Below are positions 56,873 to 64,000 of a stretch of 64,000 nt of DNA, piece after piece. Position 1 is the stretch's first letter. The number at the start of each line of letters is the position of its first letter. The notes beneath the pieces were generated by a model. The model made no database searches and was not told the origin of the DNA. It saw only the letters and a program-made list of their open reading frames with translations. The DNA is taken from positions 16,420 through 80,419 of the forward strand of contig NZ_LZLJ01000064.1 of the NCBI RefSeq assembly GCF_001668625.1. Reading direction: 5' to 3'. Position numbers and translations under genes: made by a program. This DNA is from Mycobacterium sp. 1274756.6 (GTDB taxonomy: Bacteria; Actinomycetota; Actinomycetes; Mycobacteriales; Mycobacteriaceae).

Positions 56873-58380
56873 TGGCGCTGGGGCGGGCCTACTCGATCGC
56901 GGTGCGCGGGCTCACCGGCGCGGTGGTCGAGATCGAGGCCGACATCACCTCGGGGCTGCCCGGCGTGCACCTGGTCGGCCTGCCCGACACCGCGCTGCAG
57001 GAATCCCGCGATCGGGTCCGCGCCGCGATCACCAACTGCGGCAACAGTTGGCCGCAGTCCCGGCTGACCCTCGCGCTGTCCCCGGCGACGCTGCCGAAGA
57101 TGGGCTCGATGTACGACTTGGCGCTGGCGGCGGCGGTGCTGGCCGCACAGGACGCCACCCCGCCGCGGCAGGAGAAGAGCGTGCTGCTCGGGGAACTGGC
57201 CCTCGACGGGCGGGTGCGCCCGGTGCGCGGCGTGCTGCCCGCCGTGCTGGCCGCCAAAGCCGAGGGCTGGCCGACGGTGGTGGTGCCGGCCGGGAACCTC
57301 GCGGAGGCCAGCCTGGTCGCCGGGATCGAGGTCGGCGGCGTGGCCTCGTTGCGCCACCTGCAGGCCTGGCTGGCCGGCAAGGCGCCGCTGGCCGGGCGGA
57401 TCGATGCCGCGACCGCGGCCGAGGAGACCGGCGCGGAACTCGCCGACGTCGTCGGGCAGTCCCAGGCCCGGTTCGCCGTGGAGGTCGCCGCGGCCGGCGC
57501 CCACCATCTCATGCTGACCGGCCCGCCCGGTGTCGGCAAAACCATGCTCGCGCAACGGCTTCCCGGGTTGTTGCCGCCACTGGGTGAAGCCGAGGCGCTG
57601 GAGGTCACCGCCATCCATTCGGTGGCGGGCCTGCTATCGGAGACCACTCCGTTGATCACCCGCCCGCCGTTCGTCGCCCCGCACCACAGCTCCAGCGTCG
57701 CCGCCCTGATCGGCGGCGGCTCCGGCCTGGCCCGCCCCGGCGCGGTCAGCCGCGCCCACCGCGGCGTGCTGTTCCTCGACGAGTGCGCCGAGATCGGCGT
57801 TCATTCGCTCGAAGCGCTGCGCACCCCACTCGAGGACGGCGAGATCCGCCTGGCCCGCCGCAACGGGGTGGTGCGCTACCCGGCCCGCTTCCAGCTGGTG
57901 CTGGCGGCCAACCCGTGCCCGTGCGCACCGGCCGACCCCCGAGACTGCTCCTGCCGGCCGGTGGAGAAACGTCGCTACCTGGGCCGGCTGTCCGGCCCGC
58001 TGCTGGACCGCGTCGACCTGCGGGTCGCGCTGCACCCGGTGCGCGCCGGGTCGTTTCACGCCGCGGCGGGGGAGTCCAGCGCCGCGGTGCGCGCCCGGGT
58101 GGCCACCGCCCGCGCCGTAGCCGCCGAGCGCTGGAAACCCCACGGCGTGACCACCAACGCCGAGGTCAGCGGGGTGTTGCTGCGGCGCGAATACCGGCTC
58201 TCAACCGAGGTGATGGCGCCGCTGCGCATCGCGGCCGACCGCGGGCTGCTCTCCATCCGCGGGGTCGACCGCACCCTGCGCGTCGCCTGGACACTCGCCG
58301 ACCTGGCCGGGCGCACCACACCCGGACGCAACGAGGTCGCCACCGCGCTGGGGTTCCGGCAGGGCGGAGCCACCCGATGA
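56872..58380 (+). CDS. comM: ComM-type Mg-chelatase-like AAA+ ATPase
   Basis: 502 residues from ATG 56872 (TGATG overlap). N-terminal ChlI-like domain starts RAYSIAVRGLTGAVVEIEAD. The AAA+ core has Walker A GPPGVGKTMLAQRLPG, Walker B GVLFLDECAEI and sensor-1 QLVLAANPCPC. A Cys-rich loop (CPCAPADPRDCSC) follows and may bind zinc. ComM is a helicase for branch migration in natural transformation. It matches Rv2897c and overlaps dprA by four bases. Confidence 0.94.
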   Translation: MALGRAYSIAVRGLTGAVVEIEADITSGLPGVHLVGLPDTALQESRDRVRAAITNCGNSWPQSRLTLALSPATLPKMGSMYDLALAAAVLAAQDATPPRQEKSVLLGELALDGRVRPVRGVLPAVLAAKAEGWPTVVVPAGNLAEASLVAGIEVGGVASLRHLQAWLAGKAPLAGRIDAATAAEETGAELADVVGQSQARFAVEVAAAGAHHLMLTGPPGVGKTMLAQRLPGLLPPLGEAEALEVTAIHSVAGLLSETTPLITRPPFVAPHHSSSVAALIGGGSGLARPGAVSRAHRGVLFLDECAEIGVHSLEALRTPLEDGEIRLARRNGVVRYPARFQLVLAANPCPCAPADPRDCSCRPVEKRRYLGRLSGPLLDRVDLRVALHPVRAGSFHAAAGESSAAVRARVATARAVAAERWKPHGVTTNAEVSGVLLRREYRLSTEVMAPLRIAADRGLLSIRGVDRTLRVAWTLADLAGRTTPGRNEVATALGFRQGGATR

Positions 58381-59510
58381 CCGCCGACACCGCGGCGCTG
58401 CGTGCCTGGGCCTACCTGTCCCGCGTCGCCGAACCCCCCAACGAGCAGCTGGCTGACCTGCTCGCCGAGGTCGGACCCGTCGAGGCCGCCGACCGTATCC
58501 GCCGCGGCGCCGTCGGCGACGAGCTGGCCCACCACACCGCCGCCCGCCGGGAGCTCGACTGCGCGGCCGCCGACCTGGAACTGCTGGCCCGCCGCGGCGG
58601 CCGGCTGATCACCCCCGACGACGACGAATGGCCCGCCCTGGCGTTCACCGCGTTCGACGGCGCGACCGGCAGACCGGACTGCCGGGCTCCGCTGGCGCTG
58701 TGGCTGCAGGGACCGGCCCGCCTCGATGCGGCCAGTGGGCGCTGCGCCGCGATCGTCGGCACCCGCGCCGCCACCGGCTACGGCGAACACGTGGCCGCAG
58801 ATCTGGCCGTCGGCCTCGCCGAACGCGACGTCACCGTGGTCTCCGGCGCGGCGTACGGCATCGACGGCGCCGCCCACCGCGCCACGCTGGCCGCCGATGG
58901 CACCACGGTGGCGGTGCTGGCGTGCGGCCTCGACGTCACCTACCCGGCCGGGCACACCGCCCTGTTGCACCGCATCGCCCGCACCGGCTTGCTGGTGACC
59001 GAGTACCCGCCGGGCACCCGCCCGTACCGCCACCGGTTTTTGACCCGCAACCGGCTGGTGGCGGCCTGCGCCGGCGCCACCGTGGTGGTGGAGGCCGGGC
59101 TGCGCAGCGGCGCCGCCAACACCGCCGCCTGGGCGCGCGCCCTGGGCCGGGTCGTCGCCGCGGTCCCCGGGCCGGTCACCTCCGCGGCCTCGGCGGGCTG
59201 CCACGTCCTGCTGCGCGACGGGGCGGAGCTGGTCACCCGGGCCGAGGAGCTCGTCGAGCTGGCCGGGCGGATGGGGGAGTTGGCGAGCGAACCGCAGCAC
59301 CCGCAGACCCCGCTGGACGGACTGGGCGACACCGAGCGTCGGGTGTATGAGGCGCTGCCCGGCCGCGGAGCGCACACCGTCGACCAGATCGCGGTCGGGG
59401 CCGGCCTGCCCGCCGAACAGGTGCTGGGCCCGCTGGCGATGCTGGAGGTCTGCGGGCTGGCAGAACGTCACGACGACCGCTGGGGCATTGTGCGTCCGTA
59501 TAGTCGGTGA
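58377..59510 (+). CDS. dprA: DNA processing protein DprA
   Basis: 377 residues from ATG 58377. The Rossmann-like DprA domain (about 115-320) shows AAIVGTRAATGYGEHVAADL, VVSGAAYGIDGAAHRATLA, VLACGLDVTYPAGH and FLTRNRLVAACAGATVVVEA, the single-strand DNA and RecA-loading core. A C-terminal winged-helix domain (ERRVYEALPGRGAHTVDQI) ends the chain. It protects incoming DNA and loads RecA. It completes the yraN-comM-dprA operon. Confidence 0.95.
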   Translation: MTADTAALRAWAYLSRVAEPPNEQLADLLAEVGPVEAADRIRRGAVGDELAHHTAARRELDCAAADLELLARRGGRLITPDDDEWPALAFTAFDGATGRPDCRAPLALWLQGPARLDAASGRCAAIVGTRAATGYGEHVAADLAVGLAERDVTVVSGAAYGIDGAAHRATLAADGTTVAVLACGLDVTYPAGHTALLHRIARTGLLVTEYPPGTRPYRHRFLTRNRLVAACAGATVVVEAGLRSGAANTAAWARALGRVVAAVPGPVTSAASAGCHVLLRDGAELVTRAEELVELAGRMGELASEPQHPQTPLDGLGDTERRVYEALPGRGAHTVDQIAVGAGLPAEQVLGPLAMLEVCGLAERHDDRWGIVRPYSR

Positions 59511-59538
59511 GGCAGTCCACGACAGTGAAGGAGGGCCG

Positions 59539-60387
59539 GTGTCGGGTCGACCGGTGCACACGTTCGAGGTGGTCGCCACCGAGCGCCTGACCGAGCACAT
59601 GGTGCGGGTCGTGCTGGGCGGCAACGGTTTCGACACCTTCCGCCCCAACGACTACACCGACTCCTACGTCAAGGTGATCTTCGTCGGCGACGACGTCGAC
59701 GTCACCGCGCTGCCGCAGCCGCTGACCCGCGACAGCTTCAACGACCTGCCCGCCCACCAGCAGCCGGTGGTGCGCACCCTCACCGTGCGCCACGCCGATC
59801 CGGCCACCCGCCGGATCAGCATCGACGTGGTGGTGCACGGCGAGCAGGGCAGCGCCGGGCGTTGGGCGGCCGCCGCCCGGCCCGGCCAGCCGGTCTATCT
59901 GATGGGCCCCAGCGGCGCCTATTCACCCAACCAGGCCGCCGACTGGCATCTGCTGGCCGGCGACGAAAGCGCCCTGCCCGCCATCTCCGTGGCGCTGGAG
60001 GCGCTGCCGGCCGACGCGGTCGGTCAGGTGTTTATCGAGGTCGCCGGCCCCGACGACGAGATCGACCTGCCGGTGCCCGCCGGGATGAACCTGCAGTGGA
60101 TCCACCGCGGCGGCCGCGCCGACCTGGTCGACGACGACCGCGCCGGCGACCACGCACCGCTGATCGCGGCGGTGCGGTCCGCGCCCTGGCTGCCCGGGCA
60201 GGTGCACGTGTTCATCCACGGCGAAGCCCAAGCCGTCATGCACAACCTGCGGCCCTACATCCGCAAGGAGCGCGGCGTGGCCCCGGCCTGGGCGTCGATC
60301 TCCGGCTACTGGCGTCGCGGCCGCACCGAGGAGACCTTCCGGGTGTGGAAGAAGGAACTCGCCGCCGCCGAGGCCACCCAGGCCTGA
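59539..60387 (+). CDS. viuB: Siderophore-interacting FAD-binding protein (ViuB type)
   Basis: 282 residues from GTG 59539 after AAGGAGGG. The FAD-binding domain has RTLTVRHADPATRRISID (the RxxT flavin motif) and GPSGAYSP. The SIP domain has WHLLAGDESALPAISVAL for NAD(P)H, and HVFIHGEAQAVMHNLRPYI near residue 230. Family members reduce ferric siderophores to release iron. It matches Rv2895c. No IdeR-box operator is obvious in the 28-bp gap after dprA. Confidence 0.92.
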   Translation: MSGRPVHTFEVVATERLTEHMVRVVLGGNGFDTFRPNDYTDSYVKVIFVGDDVDVTALPQPLTRDSFNDLPAHQQPVVRTLTVRHADPATRRISIDVVVHGEQGSAGRWAAAARPGQPVYLMGPSGAYSPNQAADWHLLAGDESALPAISVALEALPADAVGQVFIEVAGPDDEIDLPVPAGMNLQWIHRGGRADLVDDDRAGDHAPLIAAVRSAPWLPGQVHVFIHGEAQAVMHNLRPYIRKERGVAPAWASISGYWRRGRTEETFRVWKKELAAAEATQA

Positions 60388-60411
60388 CCCCGGCCTGGCA
60401 AGCTGACGACC

Positions 60412-61572
60412 ATGGCATTCGGCGACTACCAGTTCGAGATCTACCTGCAGGCCCTGGCCGGGGTCACCCCGACACTGCCGATGACCCACACCGAGTTGGC
60501 GGCGCGCGCCCAGGCCGCGATGTCGCCGTCGGTGTGGTCCTACGTCGCCGGCGGCGCCGGAGACGAGCGCACCCAGCGGGCCAACGTCACCGCGTTCGAG
60601 CGCTGGGGGTTGCTGCCGCGGATGTTCGTCGGCGCCACCGAACGCGACCTGTCGGTGCGGCTGTTCTCGATGACGCTGCCGTCGCCGATGTTCATGGCCC
60701 CGATCGGGGTGGCCGGCATCTGCACCCAGGACGGCCACGGCGACCTGGCGGCCGCCCGCGCCGCCGCGGCCACCGGGGTGCCGCTGGCGGTCTCGACCCT
60801 GACCGCCGACCCGCTGGAGGACGTCGCCGCCGAGTTCGGCGACACCCCCGGCTTCTTCCAGCTCTACACACCCAAGGACCGCGACCTGGCCGCCAGCCTG
60901 GTGTCCCGCGCCGAGGCGGCCGGCTACCGCGCCATCATCGTCACCCTCGACACCTGGGTGCCCGGCTGGCGTCCCCGGGACCTGTCCACCGCCAACTTCC
61001 CGCAGCTGCGCGGGCATTGCCTGGCCAACTACACCAGCGACCCGGTGTTTCGGGCCGCCCTGCCCGCCCCGCCGGAGGAAAACCCCCAGGCCACGGTGCT
61101 GGCCTGGGTGCAGACCTTCGGCAATCCGCTGACCTGGGATGACCTGCCGTGGCTGCGATCGCTGACCGACCTGCCGTTGATCGTCAAGGGCATCTGCCAC
61201 CCCGACGACGTCCGGCGCGCCAAAGACGGCGGGGTAGACGGCATCTACTGCTCCAACCACGGCGGCAGGCAGGCCAACGGCGGGCTGCCGGCGATCGACT
61301 GCCTGCCCGACGTGGTGGCCGCCGCCGACGGGCTGCCGGTGCTGTTCGACTCCGGGATCCGCACCGGCGCCGACATCGTCAAGGCGCTCGCGTTGGGCGC
61401 CACCGCGGTCGGCATCGGCCGCCCGTACGCCTACGGGCTGGCGTTGGGCGGCGCCGACGGGGCGGCGCACGTGCTGCGCTCCCTGCTCGCCGAGGCCGAC
61501 CTGATCATGGCCGTCGACGGCTATCGGTCACTAAGCGATCTCACTCCCGACGTGCTCCGGCGCGTCGGGTGA
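60412..61572 (+). CDS. Lactate 2-monooxygenase-like FMN enzyme
   Basis: 386 residues of the FMN-dependent alpha-hydroxy-acid oxidase family. It resembles M. smegmatis lactate 2-monooxygenase: [20 protein letters not shown] at the start, Tyr44 in [32 protein letters not shown], Lys in [11 protein letters not shown], catalytic His and Arg in [13 protein letters not shown], and [18 protein letters not shown] for FMN phosphate. The enzyme converts L-lactate plus oxygen to acetate and CO2; a simple dehydrogenase role cannot be excluded. The active-site lid region ([11 protein letters not shown]) looks shorter than in M. smegmatis. It lies 24 bases after viuB. Confidence 0.85.
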   Translation: MAFGDYQFEIYLQALAGVTPTLPMTHTELAARAQAAMSPSVWSYVAGGAGDERTQRANVTAFERWGLLPRMFVGATERDLSVRLFSMTLPSPMFMAPIGVAGICTQDGHGDLAAARAAAATGVPLAVSTLTADPLEDVAAEFGDTPGFFQLYTPKDRDLAASLVSRAEAAGYRAIIVTLDTWVPGWRPRDLSTANFPQLRGHCLANYTSDPVFRAALPAPPEENPQATVLAWVQTFGNPLTWDDLPWLRSLTDLPLIVKGICHPDDVRRAKDGGVDGIYCSNHGGRQANGGLPAIDCLPDVVAAADGLPVLFDSGIRTGADIVKALALGATAVGIGRPYAYGLALGGADGAAHVLRSLLAEADLIMAVDGYRSLSDLTPDVLRRVG

Positions 61573-61604
61573 TTGCCGGGCGGCGGGTCTGTAACCGTGG
61601 AGCC

Positions 61605-62507
61605 GTGCAGCCCATCCTCGAGGAGTTCGACGAGTACCTCGCGTTGCAGCGCGGGCGCTCGGCGCACACCCGCCGCGCCTACCTGGGGGATGTGCGCGCC
61701 CTGCTGGGCTATCTGCGCGACCACGACGCCGCCGCCGGCCTCGACGGCCTGACCCTGCCGGTGCTGCGGGCCTGGCTGGCCCGGCAGGCCAACGCCGGGG
61801 CGGCCCGCACCACGCTGGCTCGTCGGGCGTCGGCGGTCAAGACGTTCACCGCGTGGGCGGCTCAGCGCGGACTGCTCGCCGCCGACCCGGCCGCGCGACT
61901 GCAAGCGCCGCGGGCGCGCCGCACCCTGCCCGCGGTGCTGCGCCAAGACCAGGCGCTCGACGCCATGGCGGCTGCGAAATCCGGCGCCCAGCAAGGTGAT
62001 CCGCTTGCCCTGCGGGACCGGCTGATCGTCGAGCTGCTGTATGCCACCGGAATCCGGGTCAGCGAACTGTGCGGGCTCGACGTCGATGACATCGACATCG
62101 ACCGGCGGGTGCTGCGGGTGTTGGGCAAGGGCGGCAAGCAGCGCAGCGCCCCGTTCGGCGAGCCGGCCGCGGAAGCGCTGCGCGCCTGGCTCACCGAGGG
62201 CAGGGGGGCCCTGGCGGGCACCGAGTCGGGGCCGGCGCTGTTGCTGGGGGCGCGGGGCCGTCGGCTCGACCCGCGCCAGGCCCGCACCGTCGTGCACCAG
62301 ACCATGACCGCCGTCGACGGCGCCCCCGATATCGGGCCGCACGGACTGCGGCACAGCGCGGCCACCCACCTGCTCGAAGGCGGCGCGGACCTGCGCATCG
62401 TGCAGGAATTGCTCGGCCACTCCAGCTTGGCCACCACCCAGCTCTACACCCATGTCAGCGTGGCGCGGCTGCGCAAAGTGCACGACCAGGCCCACCCGCG
62501 CGCATGA
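61605..62507 (+). CDS. xerC: Tyrosine recombinase XerC
   Basis: 300 residues from GTG 61605. With XerD it resolves chromosome dimers at dif. The N-terminal SAM-like domain covers about 1-95. The catalytic set is Arg in [12 protein letters not shown], Lys in [12 protein letters not shown], His-x-x-Arg in [11 protein letters not shown], His in [10 protein letters not shown] and Tyr in [12 protein letters not shown]. It matches Rv2894c in length and place. It overlaps the next gene by four bases (ATGA). Confidence 0.95.
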   Translation: MQPILEEFDEYLALQRGRSAHTRRAYLGDVRALLGYLRDHDAAAGLDGLTLPVLRAWLARQANAGAARTTLARRASAVKTFTAWAAQRGLLAADPAARLQAPRARRTLPAVLRQDQALDAMAAAKSGAQQGDPLALRDRLIVELLYATGIRVSELCGLDVDDIDIDRRVLRVLGKGGKQRSAPFGEPAAEALRAWLTEGRGALAGTESGPALLLGARGRRLDPRQARTVVHQTMTAVDGAPDIGPHGLRHSAATHLLEGGADLRIVQELLGHSSLATTQLYTHVSVARLRKVHDQAHPRA

Positions 62508-63397
62508 CCGAAACGCCGCCGGTGCATCGCCACACCGTCGACCTGCCCGGGTGCCGGATCTCCTACCTGGACTTCTGCGCGGGCGCAGCGGAGCCGACCG
62601 CGGTGGTGCTGCTGCACGGCGGCGGGGTCGACAGCGCCGCGCTGTCCTGGGCGGAGGTGGGCGAGGCGCTGGCGGGCGCCGGCTACCGCGTGCTTGCCCC
62701 GGACCATCCCGGTCACGGCGAAAGCCCACGGCCGGACTGGCCGGTGACCCAGCAGCGGCTGGTCGACTACGTCGGGCAGTTCGTCGACGCTCTGGACCTG
62801 CGCCGCTATGTGATCGGCGGGCTGTCGTTGGGCGGGGGACTGACGCTCGGCCATGTCTTGGCCCGGCCCGGCCGCGTGGCGGGCGCGATCCTGCTGGACA
62901 GCTACGGGCTGATGCCGCGCCTCTCCGACGGCGCCGTGGCCGGCGGCCGACAACTGCTGACCTGGGTGCTGCAGCGCAGCGGAGCGCTGGACGCGATGAC
63001 CCGGTGGATGGCCGGCAACAACGCGGCACTGAGCTGGAGCATCAAGTCCCTGATCCGCGATCCGGCCCGACGTACCCCCGAACTGGTCGACACGATCGTC
63101 GCCGCGGCACGCCGGCCGGACGGCTTCGCGGCCTTCGAGCAATGGCAGCGCGACGAGGTCCAGTGGAATCGGCTGCGCACCGACTACACCCCGCAGCTGG
63201 CGTCGTTTCCCCGCCCCGCGCTGATCATCCACGGCGGCAAGGACACCGGCGTCCCGGTCACCCGGGCCCGTCTGGCGGCCGAACTCATCCCGGAGTCGAC
63301 GCTGACCGTGATCGACGACGCCGGCCATTGGGTGCAGCGCGACGCCCCCGACGTGGTGATCGCCGCCATGCTCGCGTTCCTGCGCCGGCTCGGATAA
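62504..63397 (+). CDS. Alpha/beta-fold hydrolase
   Basis: 297 residues from ATG 62504. Oxyanion-side motif [14 protein letters not shown] near residue 37, nucleophile Ser in [13 protein letters not shown] near residue 108, acid Asp in [13 protein letters not shown], and His in [14 protein letters not shown] near the end. The pattern fits meta-cleavage-product hydrolases, haloperoxidase-like esterases and related enzymes, so the substrate is open. Coupled to xerC by overlap. Confidence 0.85.
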   Translation: MTETPPVHRHTVDLPGCRISYLDFCAGAAEPTAVVLLHGGGVDSAALSWAEVGEALAGAGYRVLAPDHPGHGESPRPDWPVTQQRLVDYVGQFVDALDLRRYVIGGLSLGGGLTLGHVLARPGRVAGAILLDSYGLMPRLSDGAVAGGRQLLTWVLQRSGALDAMTRWMAGNNAALSWSIKSLIRDPARRTPELVDTIVAAARRPDGFAAFEQWQRDEVQWNRLRTDYTPQLASFPRPALIIHGGKDTGVPVTRARLAAELIPESTLTVIDDAGHWVQRDAPDVVIAAMLAFLRRLG

Positions 63398-63471
63398 CCG
63401 GCCGGGGCGAGCGGCTTGGCGGTGACGAAAAACCGTGTGAAGCCGTGTTCGTGCGGGCGGATACTCAGAGC

Positions 63472-63987
63472 ATGGCTGACCTGGGCTCCCGCCAAACACC
63501 CATCGTTGTCGCGCTCGGCGTGGCGGCCGCGATGCTCACTGCGCCATCGGCGGCCGCCGACCCGGTGTTGCCGGATTTCGACGCTTTTCCCAAGGCCGAC
63601 GCCAAGGACTACGTCGTCCGCGACACCCTGGCCTATTCGGTGCGCGGCTTTACCACCTCCGAGGGGGTGTTCTGCACCTCCTCCTCGCACCGGGGCATCT
63701 CCTATGTGGATTGCTACGGTCCGCTTCCCAGCGCCCCGGACGGCGCCACCTCGGTGCACCTCGGCCGGATGGGCAATGCGCTCTCGGAAGTGACGTTCAG
63801 ATCGGATCCCGTGGGCCCGGCGGAATTCGAGGGGCACCCGCTGCGGATGCTGCCGGCGGCGGTGGACTACGACTTCGACCAGGCGCATTGCGCACGCGAC
63901 GCGACCACCCAGTTGGCCTGCGTGATGGGCAATGGCACCGAACAGCACCGCTTCGTCATCCGCGACGGCCACACCGAGGTGTTCTGA
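63472..63987 (+). CDS. Small secreted protein with four cysteines
   Basis: 171 residues from ATG 63472. A signal peptide (about residues 10-30, PIVVALGVAAAMLTAPSAAA) with a likely cut after AAA gives a mature protein beginning DPVLPDFDAFP. Four cysteines (GVFCTSS, YVDCYGP, AHCARD, LACVMG) could form two disulfides. This is a common plan of mycobacterial secreted hypothetical proteins. No domain recognised. It is in the same direction as the hydrolase, 74 bases away. Confidence 0.75.
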   Translation: MADLGSRQTPIVVALGVAAAMLTAPSAAADPVLPDFDAFPKADAKDYVVRDTLAYSVRGFTTSEGVFCTSSSHRGISYVDCYGPLPSAPDGATSVHLGRMGNALSEVTFRSDPVGPAEFEGHPLRMLPAAVDYDFDQAHCARDATTQLACVMGNGTEQHRFVIRDGHTEVF

Positions 63988-64000
63988 ACCCCGCCGCGAG

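Noticed and set aside
61605..62507. Tyrosine recombinase as a sign of a phage or integrative element.
   Set aside because: Length, place after dprA/viuB and sequence fit chromosomal XerC. No attachment-site duplication or phage genes are nearby.

Overview
The window is a stretch of very GC-rich actinobacterial chromosome. Its gene content and order point to a mycobacterium (Mycobacteriaceae). About 60 protein genes are packed tightly, many with ATGA, GTGA or TGATG overlaps. Most follow, in inverted orientation, the Mycobacterium tuberculosis H37Rv order from roughly Rv2993c to Rv2894c. F420 biosynthesis (fbiD), SepIVA, the VKOR/DsbA pair, LipN, LppW, DacB2 and a PE/PPE cassette fit this placement. 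I cannot name the species. The comparison with H37Rv rests on remembered gene order, not on an alignment.

Layout. 1-1071: the 5' part of an MpaB/DUF2236-like oxygenase gene, divergent from a TetR gene, with a perfect palindrome between them. 1091-3692: FAH-family hydrolase, gltX, tRNA-Gln and tRNA-Glu. 3747-7919: F420-type flavin/deazaflavin oxidoreductase, IclR regulator, leuCD and hupB. 7988-11810: mutT1, ppk and fbiD on the minus strand. 11901-21929: gpsA, ddl, DUF3515 gene, thiL, GNAT, ung, rpmB, a DAK2/FakA-like gene, recG and a membrane-anchored HNH protein. 21933-25151: PLP enzyme, aldo/keto reductase and lipN. 25213-31037: DsbA, VKOR, pyruvate carboxylase, rsmD and coaD. 31233-34139: sepIVA, DUF177, rnc and mutM. 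34238-43769: PIG-L deacetylase, OsmC, acyP, smc, ftsY, a divergent glnB, ffh and an amidohydrolase. 43780-51764: dacB2, mgtE, rpsP, khpA, rimM, trmD, lppW, rplS, lepB, rnhB and a DUF2469 gene. 51802-56414 is the accessory island: arsM-type methyltransferase, PPE-PPE-PE cassette and a protein with three DUF190 domains. 56504-63987: yraN, comM, dprA, viuB-like gene, lactate 2-monooxygenase-like gene, xerC, alpha/beta hydrolase and a secreted cysteine-containing protein.

How the genes work together. Several blocks are functional units. The gltX block makes Glu-tRNA. IclR and leuCD form a regulator and its likely target for leucine synthesis. DsbA and VKOR form an oxidative folding pair for exported proteins. 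smc, ftsY and ffh serve chromosome organisation and SRP targeting. rpsP, khpA, rimM, trmD and rplS form the conserved ribosome-maturation operon. yraN, comM and dprA are the DNA-uptake/processing trio.

Main points of interest. (1) A single-chain protein with three tandem PII-like (DUF190) domains, divergent from a PE/PPE operon. (2) A stand-alone PII protein whose T-loop has lost Tyr51 and gained three residues, at a locus that has also lost amt and glnD. (3) coaD lies only 195 bp from sepIVA, where M. tuberculosis carries the large PDIM/PGL lipid locus. (4) A probable CTG start for rsmD. (5) Clean operator and terminator palindromes. (6) An orphan ArsM-type methyltransferase. I found no CRISPR array, insertion sequence, prophage or attachment site.
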